Positions 23,042 to 31,473 of a stretch of 52,006 nucleotides of DNA are shown piece after piece; position 1 is the stretch's first letter, and every line of letters starts with the position of its first letter. The translations under genes were made by a program, and so were the position numbers. The DNA lies in assembly GCA_903846015.1 (NCBI GenBank), contig CAIMZS010000655.1, forward strand, positions 1 to 52,006, in the 5' to 3' direction. Origin of the DNA: an uncultured Anaerolineae bacterium. Its GTDB lineage: Bacteria; Chloroflexota; Anaerolineae; Anaerolineales; Villigracilaceae. The notes beneath the pieces are model-generated. The model worked only from the letters and a program-made list of their open reading frames with translations. It had not been told where the DNA came from and did not search any database.

Positions 23042-24202
23042 TTAATGCCACATACTTTGATACTGGCCGGATACCAATTTCCCGGCTGCAAATCGCAGTG
23101 GCGTGAGAGATGAAATATCCACTGTTTTTGCCGCACCATCCAGAATTAATTCTGACATACACAGTCCCACAGCCGGCCCGATCTTAAATCCGGTTCCACT
23201 GAAACCACAATCCAGGTAGAAACCATCCAGCCCAGCCAACCCCAGCATGGGATGTTGATCAGGTGTGATGCCGTCATAGCCTCCATGTGCGCTGTGCAGC
23301 CCACCTTGTTCCATCATTGGTACACGCTCGCAAATGCGGTCAATCGCCCTTTCAACGAACCCTGCCTGGGCGTGATCGACATCACCTTCGGGCGCTTCTC
23401 CCAACGGATTTCCATCTTCCAACCCGACCAGCGTCAGTCCGCCTTCCGGGCGGAAATACATATCGTTTGGAAAGTCGATCACAGTTGGGTGTGATGGGCC
23501 AATTTGTGCTGGACGCTTTACGAACATTGTGTCGTGTCGCCAGGTATCATACGGCAGTTCCAAACCTGCAATTTTGTTTAGTTGACCTGCCCAGGCTCCC
23601 GCAGCGTTGACTACCACCGGGGCGGAAAATATACCTTGAGTCGTTTCCACGCCTTCAATTCGGCCTCCGGAAATTTGCAGCCCCATTACTGCACAATCTT
23701 GCACAAGGCGGGCTCCTTTGGCGCGTGCCGCCGTAACCATCGCGGCTGCGGTATCACTGGGCATGGCATAGCCAGATTCGGGTTCATAAGCGGCAAAATC
23801 AAAATCATCGGTCTTGAAGCTGGGTACTAATCTATGTACGTCATCAGCGCTGATTAAGAAGCTGGAGATTCCCACGCGCTGCTGCATGGCCACATTAGCG
23901 CGTAGATCATCGATGTTTTTACGCGCCACAATCTGTATAAATCCGGTGCGTGTAAATCCGCAATTTCCACCAACCAATTCACTCCAATTGCGAAAAAAAC
24001 GGAATGATTCCCATGCAAGTCGTGAATCGACTTCGGTATCGTAATGCATGCGCACCAATCCGCTCGAGCGTCCGGTTGCGCCAGCCGCAACAAATTGTTT
24101 TTCGAGTATAGTGGCTTTAACACCACGCTGAGCCAGATGGAATGCCAGGCTCGCGCCATGAATTCCTGCGCCGATGATAATGATGTCTGATGTGTTTGTC
24201 AT
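23042..24202 (-). CDS. FAD-dependent oxidoreductase, DAO/sarcosine-oxidase-like
   Basis: The 386-residue flavoprotein opens with the dinucleotide-binding motif DIIIIGAGIHGASLAFHLAQ and an acidic strand end (ILEK). It continues with GRSSGLVRMHYD and the substrate-domain pattern of the DAO superfamily, then PVVVNAAGAWAGQL and the C-terminal FAD-contacting GLDGFYLDCGFSGTGFKIGPAVG. Such enzymes oxidise D- or N-methyl amino acids or related amines. No covalent-flavin Cys can be confidently assigned. Its ATG overlaps the stop of the membrane-protein gene by 4 bases; it is the last gene of the ubiA-mvk operon. Confidence 0.92.
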   Translation of the reverse strand: MTNTSDIIIIGAGIHGASLAFHLAQRGVKATILEKQFVAAGATGRSSGLVRMHYDTEVDSRLAWESFRFFRNWSELVGGNCGFTRTGFIQIVARKNIDDLRANVAMQQRVGISSFLISADDVHRLVPSFKTDDFDFAAYEPESGYAMPSDTAAAMVTAARAKGARLVQDCAVMGLQISGGRIEGVETTQGIFSAPVVVNAAGAWAGQLNKIAGLELPYDTWRHDTMFVKRPAQIGPSHPTVIDFPNDMYFRPEGGLTLVGLEDGNPLGEAPEGDVDHAQAGFVERAIDRICERVPMMEQGGLHSAHGGYDGITPDQHPMLGLAGLDGFYLDCGFSGTGFKIGPAVGLCMSELILDGAAKTVDISSLTPLRFAAGKLVSGQYQSMWH

Positions 24203-24987
24203 AAACTCCTCCGGATTTTGAAATTATAATGCCGCAATACGAGAAAAGAAAGACTTTGAATAGCAATAGTTGTTGCAATCGCCAGCATAAACGCAGTCGT
24301 TATTCCTGTTCTTTCCAAAGACAGCGCCAATACCAGAAAAAAACCTGCAAAACCGAACAACCCCAAGAGTAATCCGCGCAGTACGCTGTTTGCCCCGGCT
24401 GGGCCATGTAACCGCTGGGCGAACACAGCCAGTATGGCAGTGTAAAGTGGGATGGTTGATATCAGCCCTGTCAAACGCGGACCTATAAATGGAGCAATAG
24501 CTGTCAGGCCAACGATGAAAGAAGAGCCGATCAGAATGCGCGCAGGCAAATCCCACCGCCCTGGTTTAACATCAATTGTCACAAGCTCTGTTTCCTTGGG
24601 CATTAGCCAAAAACCAGCCAGGATCGCAGCCAGTAGCATTGGAAAGATGATCCAAAGCGGCTGGATGAAATTTTGCATCAAGGTTGTTATCGTTCCAAAG
24701 ACCGCCAGGCTGCCAGAGATAGATATCGGCCAGCGAAAGTGCGCCGACAATCTGCTGTATGATATACAGAAAGCCACCAATGAAATACCACCGCTTAAAA
24801 CACCCAGCACAGTGGATGCCGCAAAAGGTGTGGAATGGCTGACTGCCACAAAAAATACCACTGGTCCGGTTGTAAGTGGCAGACCGACCAGCCAACCGCT
24901 CACAGCAGGTCCCCAACGTCTACCCGCCAGGCTTGCCGTGCCAATGATAAGTGGGGCAAGGATAAGTTTGAGTATGAAGATGTTCAT
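24199..24987 (-). CDS. Polytopic membrane protein of unknown function
   Basis: The 262-residue protein is almost entirely hydrophobic, with about eight to nine predicted helices. Two halves may be related: GPAVSGWLVGLPLTTGPVVF in the first and GPRLTGLISTIPLYTAILAV in the second have a similar layout, suggesting an internal duplication. No family name comes to mind with certainty. It overlaps mevalonate kinase upstream and the FAD oxidoreductase downstream by 4 bases each, so it is firmly part of the operon. A small-molecule transporter is possible. Confidence 0.85.
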   Translation of the reverse strand: MNIFILKLILAPLIIGTASLAGRRWGPAVSGWLVGLPLTTGPVVFFVAVSHSTPFAASTVLGVLSGGISLVAFCISYSRLSAHFRWPISISGSLAVFGTITTLMQNFIQPLWIIFPMLLAAILAGFWLMPKETELVTIDVKPGRWDLPARILIGSSFIVGLTAIAPFIGPRLTGLISTIPLYTAILAVFAQRLHGPAGANSVLRGLLLGLFGFAGFFLVLALSLERTGITTAFMLAIATTIAIQSLSFLVLRHYNFKIRRSL

Positions 24988-25910
24988 TGAACCACTGTAA
25001 CGATGGTCTGCCGCGCGCCGGAATCTAACAATGCGAATGCGACTTTTTCGGCATTTTCTGGCCTTACCAGTGCAATCATATTTCCACCGCGCCCCCCACC
25101 CGATAACTTGGCCCCTTCTGCTCCGCTGGTTTTTGCGACCACAACCAGCTTGTCAAGTTCTGGTGAAGAGACGGTCATTTCCTGTAGCAGCGCCTGATTT
25201 GTATCCATCAATGCTCCCATCGCCTGCCATTCTCCGTTTTGGATGGCTTGCCTGGCTGCGCGAGCTATTTCTCCAATTTTGTCGAATACCAGTTCCCAGC
25301 GCTTTGGGTTGGATGCCCAAAGTTTTCTAACATCCCCAACCGATTCCCTGGTTGGGGCCAGGATGCCTGTATCGGCAATAACAATGGTGAATGGTCTGAG
25401 AACCTGTAGTGTTTCGATTGGCTGTTCTTTGACGAAATACACGGGTTGGGCAAAGGTAATTACCGTATTATCAATACCGGAAGGTGTGCCGTGATGAATT
25501 TTTTCCACGTCGTAAGCCAGCTGGTTTACCCGTTCATCGTCGATAGCCTGGCCAAAATGTGCAGCCAATGCCCGGATGATTGCCACCGAAACTGCTGCGC
25601 CAGAACCAAGTCCTGATGCGACCGGAATTGTGGATAAGATTCGAATCGTGAGCGCGGGTGAAGCTGAAATGCTGAAGGTTTGAAGAGTTTTTTCTATAAC
25701 ACTGCGCAGCGGATTTGTGGAAGAAAGTGCCGAAAGTTGAGTCTGAAGAAAAATATTTGGCGCATCAATCCTTATTCCTGTGCCTTGCCCCTCCGTGATT
25801 TCAACATCAGTATGCACCTGCGTAACCGGTACTGCCAGGGCAGGGCGCCCATACACTACGGCATGTTCACCGAATAAAATAATTTTGCCGGGTGCGCTTG
25901 CAGTGCTCAT
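24984..25910 (-). CDS. mvk: Mevalonate kinase
   Basis: The 308-residue GHMP kinase phosphorylates mevalonate with ATP in isoprenoid synthesis. Three family motifs are present: an N-terminal APGKIILFGEHAVVYGRPAL, the phosphate loop PVASGLGSGAAVSVAIIRAL, and the C-terminal GAEGAKLSGGGRGGNMIAL. GTPSGIDNTVI carries the active-site Asp region typical of mevalonate kinases rather than other GHMP enzymes. It overlaps both neighbours by 4 bases. Other mevalonate-pathway genes are not in the window; the polyprenyl-using UbiA enzyme just upstream makes a link to polyprenyl-phosphate supply plausible. Confidence 0.95.
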   Translation of the reverse strand: MSTASAPGKIILFGEHAVVYGRPALAVPVTQVHTDVEITEGQGTGIRIDAPNIFLQTQLSALSSTNPLRSVIEKTLQTFSISASPALTIRILSTIPVASGLGSGAAVSVAIIRALAAHFGQAIDDERVNQLAYDVEKIHHGTPSGIDNTVITFAQPVYFVKEQPIETLQVLRPFTIVIADTGILAPTRESVGDVRKLWASNPKRWELVFDKIGEIARAARQAIQNGEWQAMGALMDTNQALLQEMTVSSPELDKLVVVAKTSGAEGAKLSGGGRGGNMIALVRPENAEKVAFALLDSGARQTIVTVVQ

Positions 25911-26779
25911 ATTTTGAGGTAGAAAACTGTAAGGATTACTAATCCTGTTAGAAAGATGGCGATTTTGATTGGCCGGTCGGTCAGAAGAACTTCATCTGGT
26001 GCGCCTGCATTTTGAGTCATTTGAATCAGGTACAAATACCGGAAGATGATATATGCCACAAAAGGGATCGTCAGCATCATACTGTGGTTGGCGGGAAGAT
26101 TTGGGGCTGAGAAGGTATATAGTGAATAGGATAATATGGTAGCTGCAGAAACGATGGTGATGTACTGATCGAGCAGTGGAATGCTATAACCTTCCAGAAC
26201 CTTGCGATGAGAACCGGCTCCAAGTGCCAGCAAGGCTAGTTCAGAGCGGCGTTTGCCAAACCCAAGATAAAGTGAACCGAGGGTGGTAACCACATACAGC
26301 CAGGGCGAAAACCGTTCAACGATGATAAGTGTGACACCTGCTTCAACCCGCAGCACAAACCCGGCTGCGATGACAAACACATCCACAATTGGGATATGCT
26401 TCAGCCATTTGGAATACGCCAGGTTAATGAACAAATAAGCGACTAACACCGCAGCAAAATTCGGCGCCAGCCAATATGCCAACGGTAGAGTGATAGCCAC
26501 GAATAAGATGGCTGCTATCCAGGCAATCTTTATGGATAATTTGCCGGATGGTAGTGGACGATTTTTTTTGATCGGATGTTGGCGGTCGGCTTCGATATCC
26601 GCAATATCGTTGATCAAGTAAACAACACTGGATATCAGGCAAAATAATCCAAACCCGGCCAATGTATGTAAAAAAGCGGAGTAATGAAATAGTTGTTTAT
26701 CGAAGATTATCGCAAAAAAGACAAATCCGTTCTTTGTCCATTGTCGAGGTCGCATTGTTTTTATCAGGGCTGAAAACAT
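25907..26779 (-). CDS. UbiA-family prenyltransferase, decaprenyl-phosphate phosphoribosyltransferase-like
   Basis: The 290-residue membrane enzyme has about eight to nine helices and the Asp-rich motif of the UbiA superfamily as YLINDIADIEADRQHPIKKN followed by RPLPSG, with a second region SLYLGFGKRRSEL. This combination (NDxxDxExDRxHPxKxxRP plus GFGKRR) is the pattern of decaprenyl-phosphate phosphoribosyltransferases, which attach phosphoribose to a polyprenyl phosphate for arabinose-type cell-surface glycans. A quinone or heme prenyltransferase is less likely. It is the first gene of a four-gene operon and shares 4 bases with the mevalonate kinase start. Confidence 0.88.
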   Translation of the reverse strand: MFSALIKTMRPRQWTKNGFVFFAIIFDKQLFHYSAFLHTLAGFGLFCLISSVVYLINDIADIEADRQHPIKKNRPLPSGKLSIKIAWIAAILFVAITLPLAYWLAPNFAAVLVAYLFINLAYSKWLKHIPIVDVFVIAAGFVLRVEAGVTLIIVERFSPWLYVVTTLGSLYLGFGKRRSELALLALGAGSHRKVLEGYSIPLLDQYITIVSAATILSYSLYTFSAPNLPANHSMMLTIPFVAYIIFRYLYLIQMTQNAGAPDEVLLTDRPIKIAIFLTGLVILTVFYLKI

Positions 26780-26785
26780 AGGTTA

Positions 26786-26791
26786 ATTTTA
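26786..26791 (-). promoter_or_regulatory. -10 box 6 bases before the ubiA-like gene
   Basis: On the minus strand TAAAAT (26791-26786) ends 6 bases before the ATG at 26779, leaving no room for a ribosome binding site. This suggests leaderless transcription of the operon. No good -35 box is seen. Confidence 0.45.
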
Positions 26792-26927
26792 CCTTATTCG
26801 GGCACCTTAATGGGGTTGGCGCAATGCTATGTCATTGAGTTGAAAGTTTGAGGGTAGAATTGAGAAGCTGCTTGTCTCGCAATTTTGCGTAATTCTCAAT
26901 GAAAGAAAGTTGACGGCACTGCCAAAT

Positions 26928-27731
26928 ATGTCAAAAACTCGCCTGGATCTCCTGCTTGTAGAACGCAATCTGGCCGAAACACGCTCCAAAGCCCAGGCTA
27001 TTATTATGGCGGGACAGGTTCGTGTAAAAGGTCAGATGGTCGATCATGCCGGGGCTTCCTTCCCACCTGATGTGCAGATCGATGTAGATTCTGGACCACG
27101 TTTTGTTTCCCGTGGTGGTGAAAAACTTTTGGGTGCGCTCGAGGCATTTCATATCAACCCGGCAGGATTGATATGTGCTGATGTTGGCTCTTCAACAGGT
27201 GGATTTAGTGACTGCTTGCTTCAGCACGGAGCCGCCAGGATCTATGATATTGACGTCGGGAAAGGTATTCTGCATTGGAAACTTCGTTCCGACCCGCGCA
27301 TCGTTGTTATGGAAGAAACCAATGCCCGCTATGTCGTAGCATTACCAGAACAGGTGCAGCTTGTCGTTTGTGATGCATCTTTTATTTCGTTGAGAACGCT
27401 TATGCCAGTATTTTTTCACTGGCTGACAGACGATGCCCAGGTGATCACATTGATTAAGCCTCAGTTTGAGGCCGGAAGGGTAGATGTTGCGCGCGGTGGT
27501 GGCGTAGTCCGCGATCCTCTTATCCATCGCCGGGTATTGGTGGATGTGCTCAAGTTTGTCCAGGAGCTCGGCTTTGGCGTCAAGGGGCTAATCCGTTCAC
27601 CCCTGTTGGGTCCAAAAGGCAATACTGAATTTCTTGCCTGGCTTGATCGGCAAAAAACCAACGCGAATGTTTCTGTGATGATTGAGCGTGCTCTTCATCG
27701 CCCATCTCCCCCTTCGGAGTCCGTGGAATAG
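26928..27731 (+). CDS. tlyA: TlyA-type rRNA 2'-O-methyltransferase (hemolysin A family)
   Basis: The product is about 267 residues, with an N-terminal S4 RNA-binding domain (TRLDLLLVERNLAETRSKAQ, IIMAGQVRVKG) and a FtsJ-like methyltransferase domain (SRGGEKLLGALEAF, then the SAM motif CADVGSSTGGFSDCLLQHG). DVGKGILHWKLRSDPRI and FEAGRVDVARGGGVVRD are classic TlyA signatures. The family methylates cytidine 2'-OH in 16S and 23S rRNA. The ATG at 26928 places the S4 domain at the normal start; an upstream TTG at 26910 adds six residues only. Confidence 0.94.
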   Translation: MSKTRLDLLLVERNLAETRSKAQAIIMAGQVRVKGQMVDHAGASFPPDVQIDVDSGPRFVSRGGEKLLGALEAFHINPAGLICADVGSSTGGFSDCLLQHGAARIYDIDVGKGILHWKLRSDPRIVVMEETNARYVVALPEQVQLVVCDASFISLRTLMPVFFHWLTDDAQVITLIKPQFEAGRVDVARGGGVVRDPLIHRRVLVDVLKFVQELGFGVKGLIRSPLLGPKGNTEFLAWLDRQKTNANVSVMIERALHRPSPPSESVE

Positions 27732-27818
27732 GAACCGGAGTTTACGGCAAAATGAAAATTAGTTTCTGGATTTCACTTTCACGCTAATCACACAAGATCC
27801 GGTATTTTTAAACGAAGA

Positions 27819-28784
27819 TTATGGTTCGTAGTCAACCGTATGTCTGCGCGCTTCGGCCAGTATTTGATCCAAGGTCATACCCTGGTGTTCCTTATCTGCT
27901 GGATGATAATGTACATGAACTCGGCGGATATTCGGAATGCTTCGGCACAACAAATCTTCAACCCGGTTGGCGATCTCATCCCCTTGCTTAACGGCCAGAT
28001 TGCCGTCGACGCCAATTGTAACGTTGACCACGCTGTGCGGGCCAAATCGGTGGGCCTGTACTTCTTGCACCTGTTCCACACCAGGCAATCCATCCAGAAT
28101 CTCACAAATTTGCTGGGCAAGTTCCTTGCTGGGTACAGCATCCATTAGTTCTACTGATGATTCTCGTAAAATATAAATACCCGTTCGCAAGATCAGCAGC
28201 GCCACAATCGCACCCGCCAGAGGGTCAATCCAGGGTAATCCACGCTGCCCAAGGAAAATGCCCAATGATGCGGCGGCAGCCGAGAACAAATCATTACGGT
28301 GGTCGTACGCCATAGCCTCCACCACCGGGTTTTTTGTTTCTTTGCCCAATTTTCGTACATAAAAAGTAAGAAAAATTTTTATTCCGACAGTCAGCAAAGC
28401 TACCCAGAGCGCCAGTTGTGATGCTCCCAATGATGTTGTTTGTCCATCCAGCAACCCCCACACTTTTTCGACTGCATCCCACCACACAGCCACGGCAGTG
28501 GTCACAATGAATGACCCAACTACGACAGCTGCGATACTTTCCAATTGTTGGTGACCATAAGGATGCTCGTCATCAGCTGGTTTGTTTGCCATGCGCACAA
28601 AAATGCTGGCTACAATGTAATAAGCCACATCGGATGTTGAGTTGATACCTTCAGCCAGCAAAGCAGGACTGTGTCCGGTCACGCCAATAATGGTTTTTAG
28701 AGCTGCCAGCCCAATATTGATTCCCAAACCCAAGTTTACTGCCTGTAAACTTTTCTTATCCCGGTTATGTGTCATATTCTCCAT
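27819..28784 (-). CDS. Cation diffusion facilitator (CDF) metal exporter
   Basis: The protein is about 321 residues, with six membrane helices and the CDF architecture: the helix-2 motif SPALLAEGINSTSDV, DDEHPYGHQQLESIA after helix 2, and the helix-5 metal motif AMAYDHRNDLFSAAAASLG. A cytoplasmic C-terminal domain follows with DGLPGVEQVQEVQAHRFGPHSVVNVTIGV and a terminal HVHYHPAD. It exports Zn2+, Fe2+, Mn2+ or similar by proton antiport. Note Glu in place of the usual His/Asp in helix 2 (AEGINSTSD), which may bear on metal choice. The start at 28784 (MENMTHNRDKK) is preferred; the frame is open to 28880. Confidence 0.93.
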   Translation of the reverse strand: MENMTHNRDKKSLQAVNLGLGINIGLAALKTIIGVTGHSPALLAEGINSTSDVAYYIVASIFVRMANKPADDEHPYGHQQLESIAAVVVGSFIVTTAVAVWWDAVEKVWGLLDGQTTSLGASQLALWVALLTVGIKIFLTFYVRKLGKETKNPVVEAMAYDHRNDLFSAAAASLGIFLGQRGLPWIDPLAGAIVALLILRTGIYILRESSVELMDAVPSKELAQQICEILDGLPGVEQVQEVQAHRFGPHSVVNVTIGVDGNLAVKQGDEIANRVEDLLCRSIPNIRRVHVHYHPADKEHQGMTLDQILAEARRHTVDYEP

Positions 28785-28961
28785 TGTAAGGGCATTTCTA
28801 TCCTGATAGAATGGACAAATGACATGTTTTTTATATTCTACCGGGTGCTTTTCTACTAGGATCTGTATCTTGGCAAGCAATAGAGTGTCGGTTCAAGTTC
28901 CCCTGCCATCCGTCCGTTTTCCAGTGGTAGTCTCTGCACCTGCGGAGCATGGAGCTTTGGT

Positions 28962-29378
28962 ATGAATTGTCCTAAATGCTCGACTGCGCTGACCAAGAAA
29001 TATTACAAGGGCATGATGGAAGTGGACTATTGTCCGGTATGCCGGGGTATGTGGCTCGACTTTGATGAATTGGACAGGTTGGAAGATATTGCCTTTGATG
29101 ATGACAGCTTCAAAGGCTCGCTTGTGCATCGCGAGAACAAGACACAGTACAAATGTCCAGCTTGTGGCGAAAATTTGCACGAATTCCAATACCGACTTTA
29201 CGATTTAATGATTGATTATTGTCCAGGTCGGCATGGTTTTTGGCTTGATGCTGGTGAAGATGAGCGTGTTTTGGCGATCATGCACACCCAGTATGATCGC
29301 ATCAAACGCAAAAAAAGTGCTGAAACTGGTTGGAAGCAATTGCTTCACGGCTTGCATTCATTTATCAATAAGGAATGA
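28962..29378 (+). CDS. Double TFIIB-type zinc-ribbon protein
   Basis: The 138-residue protein contains two zf-TFIIB-like units. The first is complete: CPKCSTAL at residues 3-10 and YCPVCRGMWLDFDEL. The second has CPACGENL and YCPGRHGFWLDAGED, where the fourth Cys is replaced by Arg and a His follows. The remaining C-terminus is basic. Proteins of this family are widespread and uncharacterised, and zinc binding is expected of the first unit. It starts a short plus-strand group and is divergent from the CDF exporter with about 180 bases between starts, so a link to zinc handling is possible but not shown. Confidence 0.88.
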   Translation: MNCPKCSTALTKKYYKGMMEVDYCPVCRGMWLDFDELDRLEDIAFDDDSFKGSLVHRENKTQYKCPACGENLHEFQYRLYDLMIDYCPGRHGFWLDAGEDERVLAIMHTQYDRIKRKKSAETGWKQLLHGLHSFINKE

Positions 29379-29593
29379 AAACTTCTTTGTTATCTGTTGT
29401 TGAATTGGCTGTACTTTCTTTTCCTGGTTATTCAGGTCGCATTGGCAGAAAATGGTGTTGGATCTAGTTTTTAGGGCAGACAATTTGGCATGCCAGCCTT
29501 ATGATAAACATGCGAAAAGAGTACAATACAACCAGTCAATCCGTTCCCGTGCTGGAAGCGGGGATAGTCATAAGAAAAAAATAGGAGGCAATT

Positions 29594-30220
29594 ATGGCAG
29601 ATAGCTATGTTCAGAGCATGCTCGGTGAGAATGAGCGAATTTTATTGGTGGCTCGTCAACACTGGTTTGTGCTTCTTAGCGCCATTTTGTTGGAAATATT
29701 CGTTGCACTTGTTGTGATTGTCGCTATTTCTATTGCAACCATAAACATGCCTAACCGTCTTGCATTATTCGGTTTTGTACTGGTGCTTTTGCCACTGCTC
29801 AGTATGCTTCATGATATCGTTGCGTGGAAAAATAAAGAGTACATTGTCACCAACCGGCGAGTAATTCAGATACTGGGTATTATTAATAAAAGCGTGGTCG
29901 ATTCATCCCTTGAAAAAGTCAACGATGTCAAAATGACCCAATCTTTTTTTGGCCGAATGTTTGACTACGGTGATGTTGAGATAATGACAGCCAGCGAACT
30001 TGGCGTCAATATGTTCAAGCAAATTGGTGATCCGGTTAAATTTAAAACCGCCATGCTTAATGCCAAGGAAAATCTTGGTTTCGAAGGGACAGGTTCCCGT
30101 GTTGCACATCCAGATACTATCCCTGCCATGATCGCTGAGTTGGATGTCCTGCGTAAAAAGGGCATTGTCACTGAAGCGGAATTTCAAAGCAAGAAAACTG
30201 AATTATTGGCAAAAATGTAG
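29594..30220 (+). CDS. Membrane-anchored bacterial PH-domain protein with C-terminal SHOCT motif
   Basis: The 208-residue protein has two adjacent hydrophobic helices (about 24-75), followed by a bacterial PH-like (YdbS/bPH2) domain: EYIVTNRRVIQILGIINKS, SSLEKVNDVKMTQSFFGRMFDYGDVEIMTAS. The last 35 residues form a SHOCT motif (AELDVLRKKGIVTEAEFQSKKTELLAKM pattern). PH and SHOCT modules are oligomerisation or docking parts; no enzyme activity is predicted. A strong TAGGAGG ribosome binding site precedes the ATG. Confidence 0.9.
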   Translation: MADSYVQSMLGENERILLVARQHWFVLLSAILLEIFVALVVIVAISIATINMPNRLALFGFVLVLLPLLSMLHDIVAWKNKEYIVTNRRVIQILGIINKSVVDSSLEKVNDVKMTQSFFGRMFDYGDVEIMTASELGVNMFKQIGDPVKFKTAMLNAKENLGFEGTGSRVAHPDTIPAMIAELDVLRKKGIVTEAEFQSKKTELLAKM

Positions 30221-30264
30221 CCGGTTTACACTCCCTTTCGGCTTGTTCATTATTTTCATCTAGA

Positions 30265-30447
30265 TCAGTCTTCGGTTTTGGGTTTAGACCCGATTTCTAT
30301 CAATTGCACCTGTACTTGATAGCGTTTTTCACCAATCTGAATTTTTCCCATTCCAAAATAGCCTTTTGAACCGGTTTTGAAAACCTTTTCTACAGCCGCT
30401 AAAATGCCAACTTGCTTGTCGCCATCTTTAATTTCAACTGATAACAT
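30265..30447 (-). CDS. Small unknown protein (60 residues)
   Basis: The product is MLSVEIKDGDKQVGILAAVE followed by a beta-rich stretch (KGYFGMGKIQIGEKRYQVQV) and an acidic tail. It has a GGGAG ribosome binding site about 8 bases before the ATG and neighbour-like codon use, so it is probably real. No family is recognised. It lies between convergently arranged genes, downstream of the homocysteine methyltransferase on the same strand. Confidence 0.65.
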   Translation of the reverse strand: MLSVEIKDGDKQVGILAAVEKVFKTGSKGYFGMGKIQIGEKRYQVQVQLIEIGSKPKTED

Positions 30448-30484
30448 AGTTTTATCTCCCTGAGTTTTATAAATGAATGATTTT

Positions 30485-31369
30485 CTAGCGGTTCTTCACG
30501 GAAGCCGCAATTCCTGCCACATGATCGGGGGATGAGCCGCAGCAGCCACCCACCACGCGCGCGCCGGATGCGATGGCGCGCCGGGCAGCTGCGCCCATTT
30601 CGTCTGGCGTAACATCATAGATGGCGTTATTATTTTCATCTGTTCTTGGCATACCAGCATTGGGCTTGGCCCAAATCGGGAACCTGGGCGCGGTTGCAGC
30701 ATATTCCTGTATGATCTTTTCCATGTTTTCGAGCGTGGTGCCGCAGTTTGCGCCTACAGCTGCTGCGCCTTTTTCTTTAAACATTTTCATGACCTGAGCA
30801 GGTTTTACGCCCATCATTGTACGCACACCTCGGTCATATCCAAAGGAAACCACGATCGGCAAATCGGTCACAGAACGAGCTGCATCAAATGCTGCGCCAG
30901 CCTCCTCTAAAGCAAACATCGTTTCGATGATTAGTAAATCCACGCCTCCTTCTGCCAACGCTTTCGCTTGTTCAGCGTAAGTGGCAAATGCATCTTGCGG
31001 GGTAAGCGGACCAAGAGGTTTCATCAATGCCCCAGTGGGTCCGATAGAACCTGCCACCAGTACCCCATCACGGGCCGATGCTGCCTTGCGTGCAAGTTCT
31101 GCAGCGCGCATGTTGATTTCTACGCAGCGTTCGACATACTTGGATTCTTTCATGCGCAGGCGTGTACCGCCGAAGGTGCAGGTAAGGATGATATCTGAGC
31201 CGGAAGCCACGAAGTGGCCTGCAAGCTGCGATAATATATCCGGGTTGTCAATCACCAGGTCTTCGGGCGCTGTACCTGCAGGCAGACCCATTTTTTGTAG
31301 GTTGGTGCCTGTGGCTCCATCTGAAATCATTACATCGCCAGCGTTGAGACGTTCGATGAATTTGTTCAC
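30485..31369 (-). CDS. Homocysteine S-methyltransferase family protein
   Basis: The 294-residue protein is a single Zn-dependent methyltransferase barrel of the type found in MetH module 1, BHMT and corrinoid methyltransferases: ISDGATGTNLQKMGLP at the start, LTCTFGGTRLRM, AGSIGPTGALMKPLG, then the zinc ligands in VGANCGTT and the C-terminal VGGCCGSSPDH. It transfers a methyl group to homocysteine or, in clostridial-like relatives, from quaternary amines; the donor cannot be read. Translation starts at a GTG (31369) with AGGAG 7 bases upstream. The frame is open a further 34 codons upstream but lacks any usual start codon. Confidence 0.92.
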   Translation of the reverse strand: MNKFIERLNAGDVMISDGATGTNLQKMGLPAGTAPEDLVIDNPDILSQLAGHFVASGSDIILTCTFGGTRLRMKESKYVERCVEINMRAAELARKAASARDGVLVAGSIGPTGALMKPLGPLTPQDAFATYAEQAKALAEGGVDLLIIETMFALEEAGAAFDAARSVTDLPIVVSFGYDRGVRTMMGVKPAQVMKMFKEKGAAAVGANCGTTLENMEKIIQEYAATAPRFPIWAKPNAGMPRTDENNNAIYDVTPDEMGAAARRAIASGARVVGGCCGSSPDHVAGIAASVKNR

Positions 31370-31473
31370 GAGTTGCTCCTGTTCTTGGGCTTTTTCCCTT
31401 TTTGGCGCCGTGGATTGCGCGTAGTATTCAGGGAGATATTCAGGACGGTGGTAGCTGTCAGCAATTTTATCAT
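31366..31473 (-). CDS. Possible 35-residue linker ORF between lipoprotein and methyltransferase genes
   Basis: An ATG at 31473 overlaps the lipoprotein TGA (ATGA) and runs 35 codons to a TGA that overlaps the methyltransferase GTG start (GTGA). The peptide begins MIKLLTATTVLNISLNTT and has a very basic C-terminus rich in Arg and Lys. It would join all three cistrons by translational coupling. No family is recognised and no ribosome binding site is seen. The alternative is that this is untranslated spacer, since the methyltransferase frame is also open here. Confidence 0.3.
   Translation of the reverse strand: MIKLLTATTVLNISLNTTRNPRRQKGKKPKNRSNS

Noticed and set aside
26859-26900. Inverted repeat ATTGAGAA-N26-TTCTCAAT upstream of tlyA
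   Set aside because: Only 8 paired bases with a long spacer and no promoter boxes at a proper distance; too weak to call an operator or a leader hairpin.
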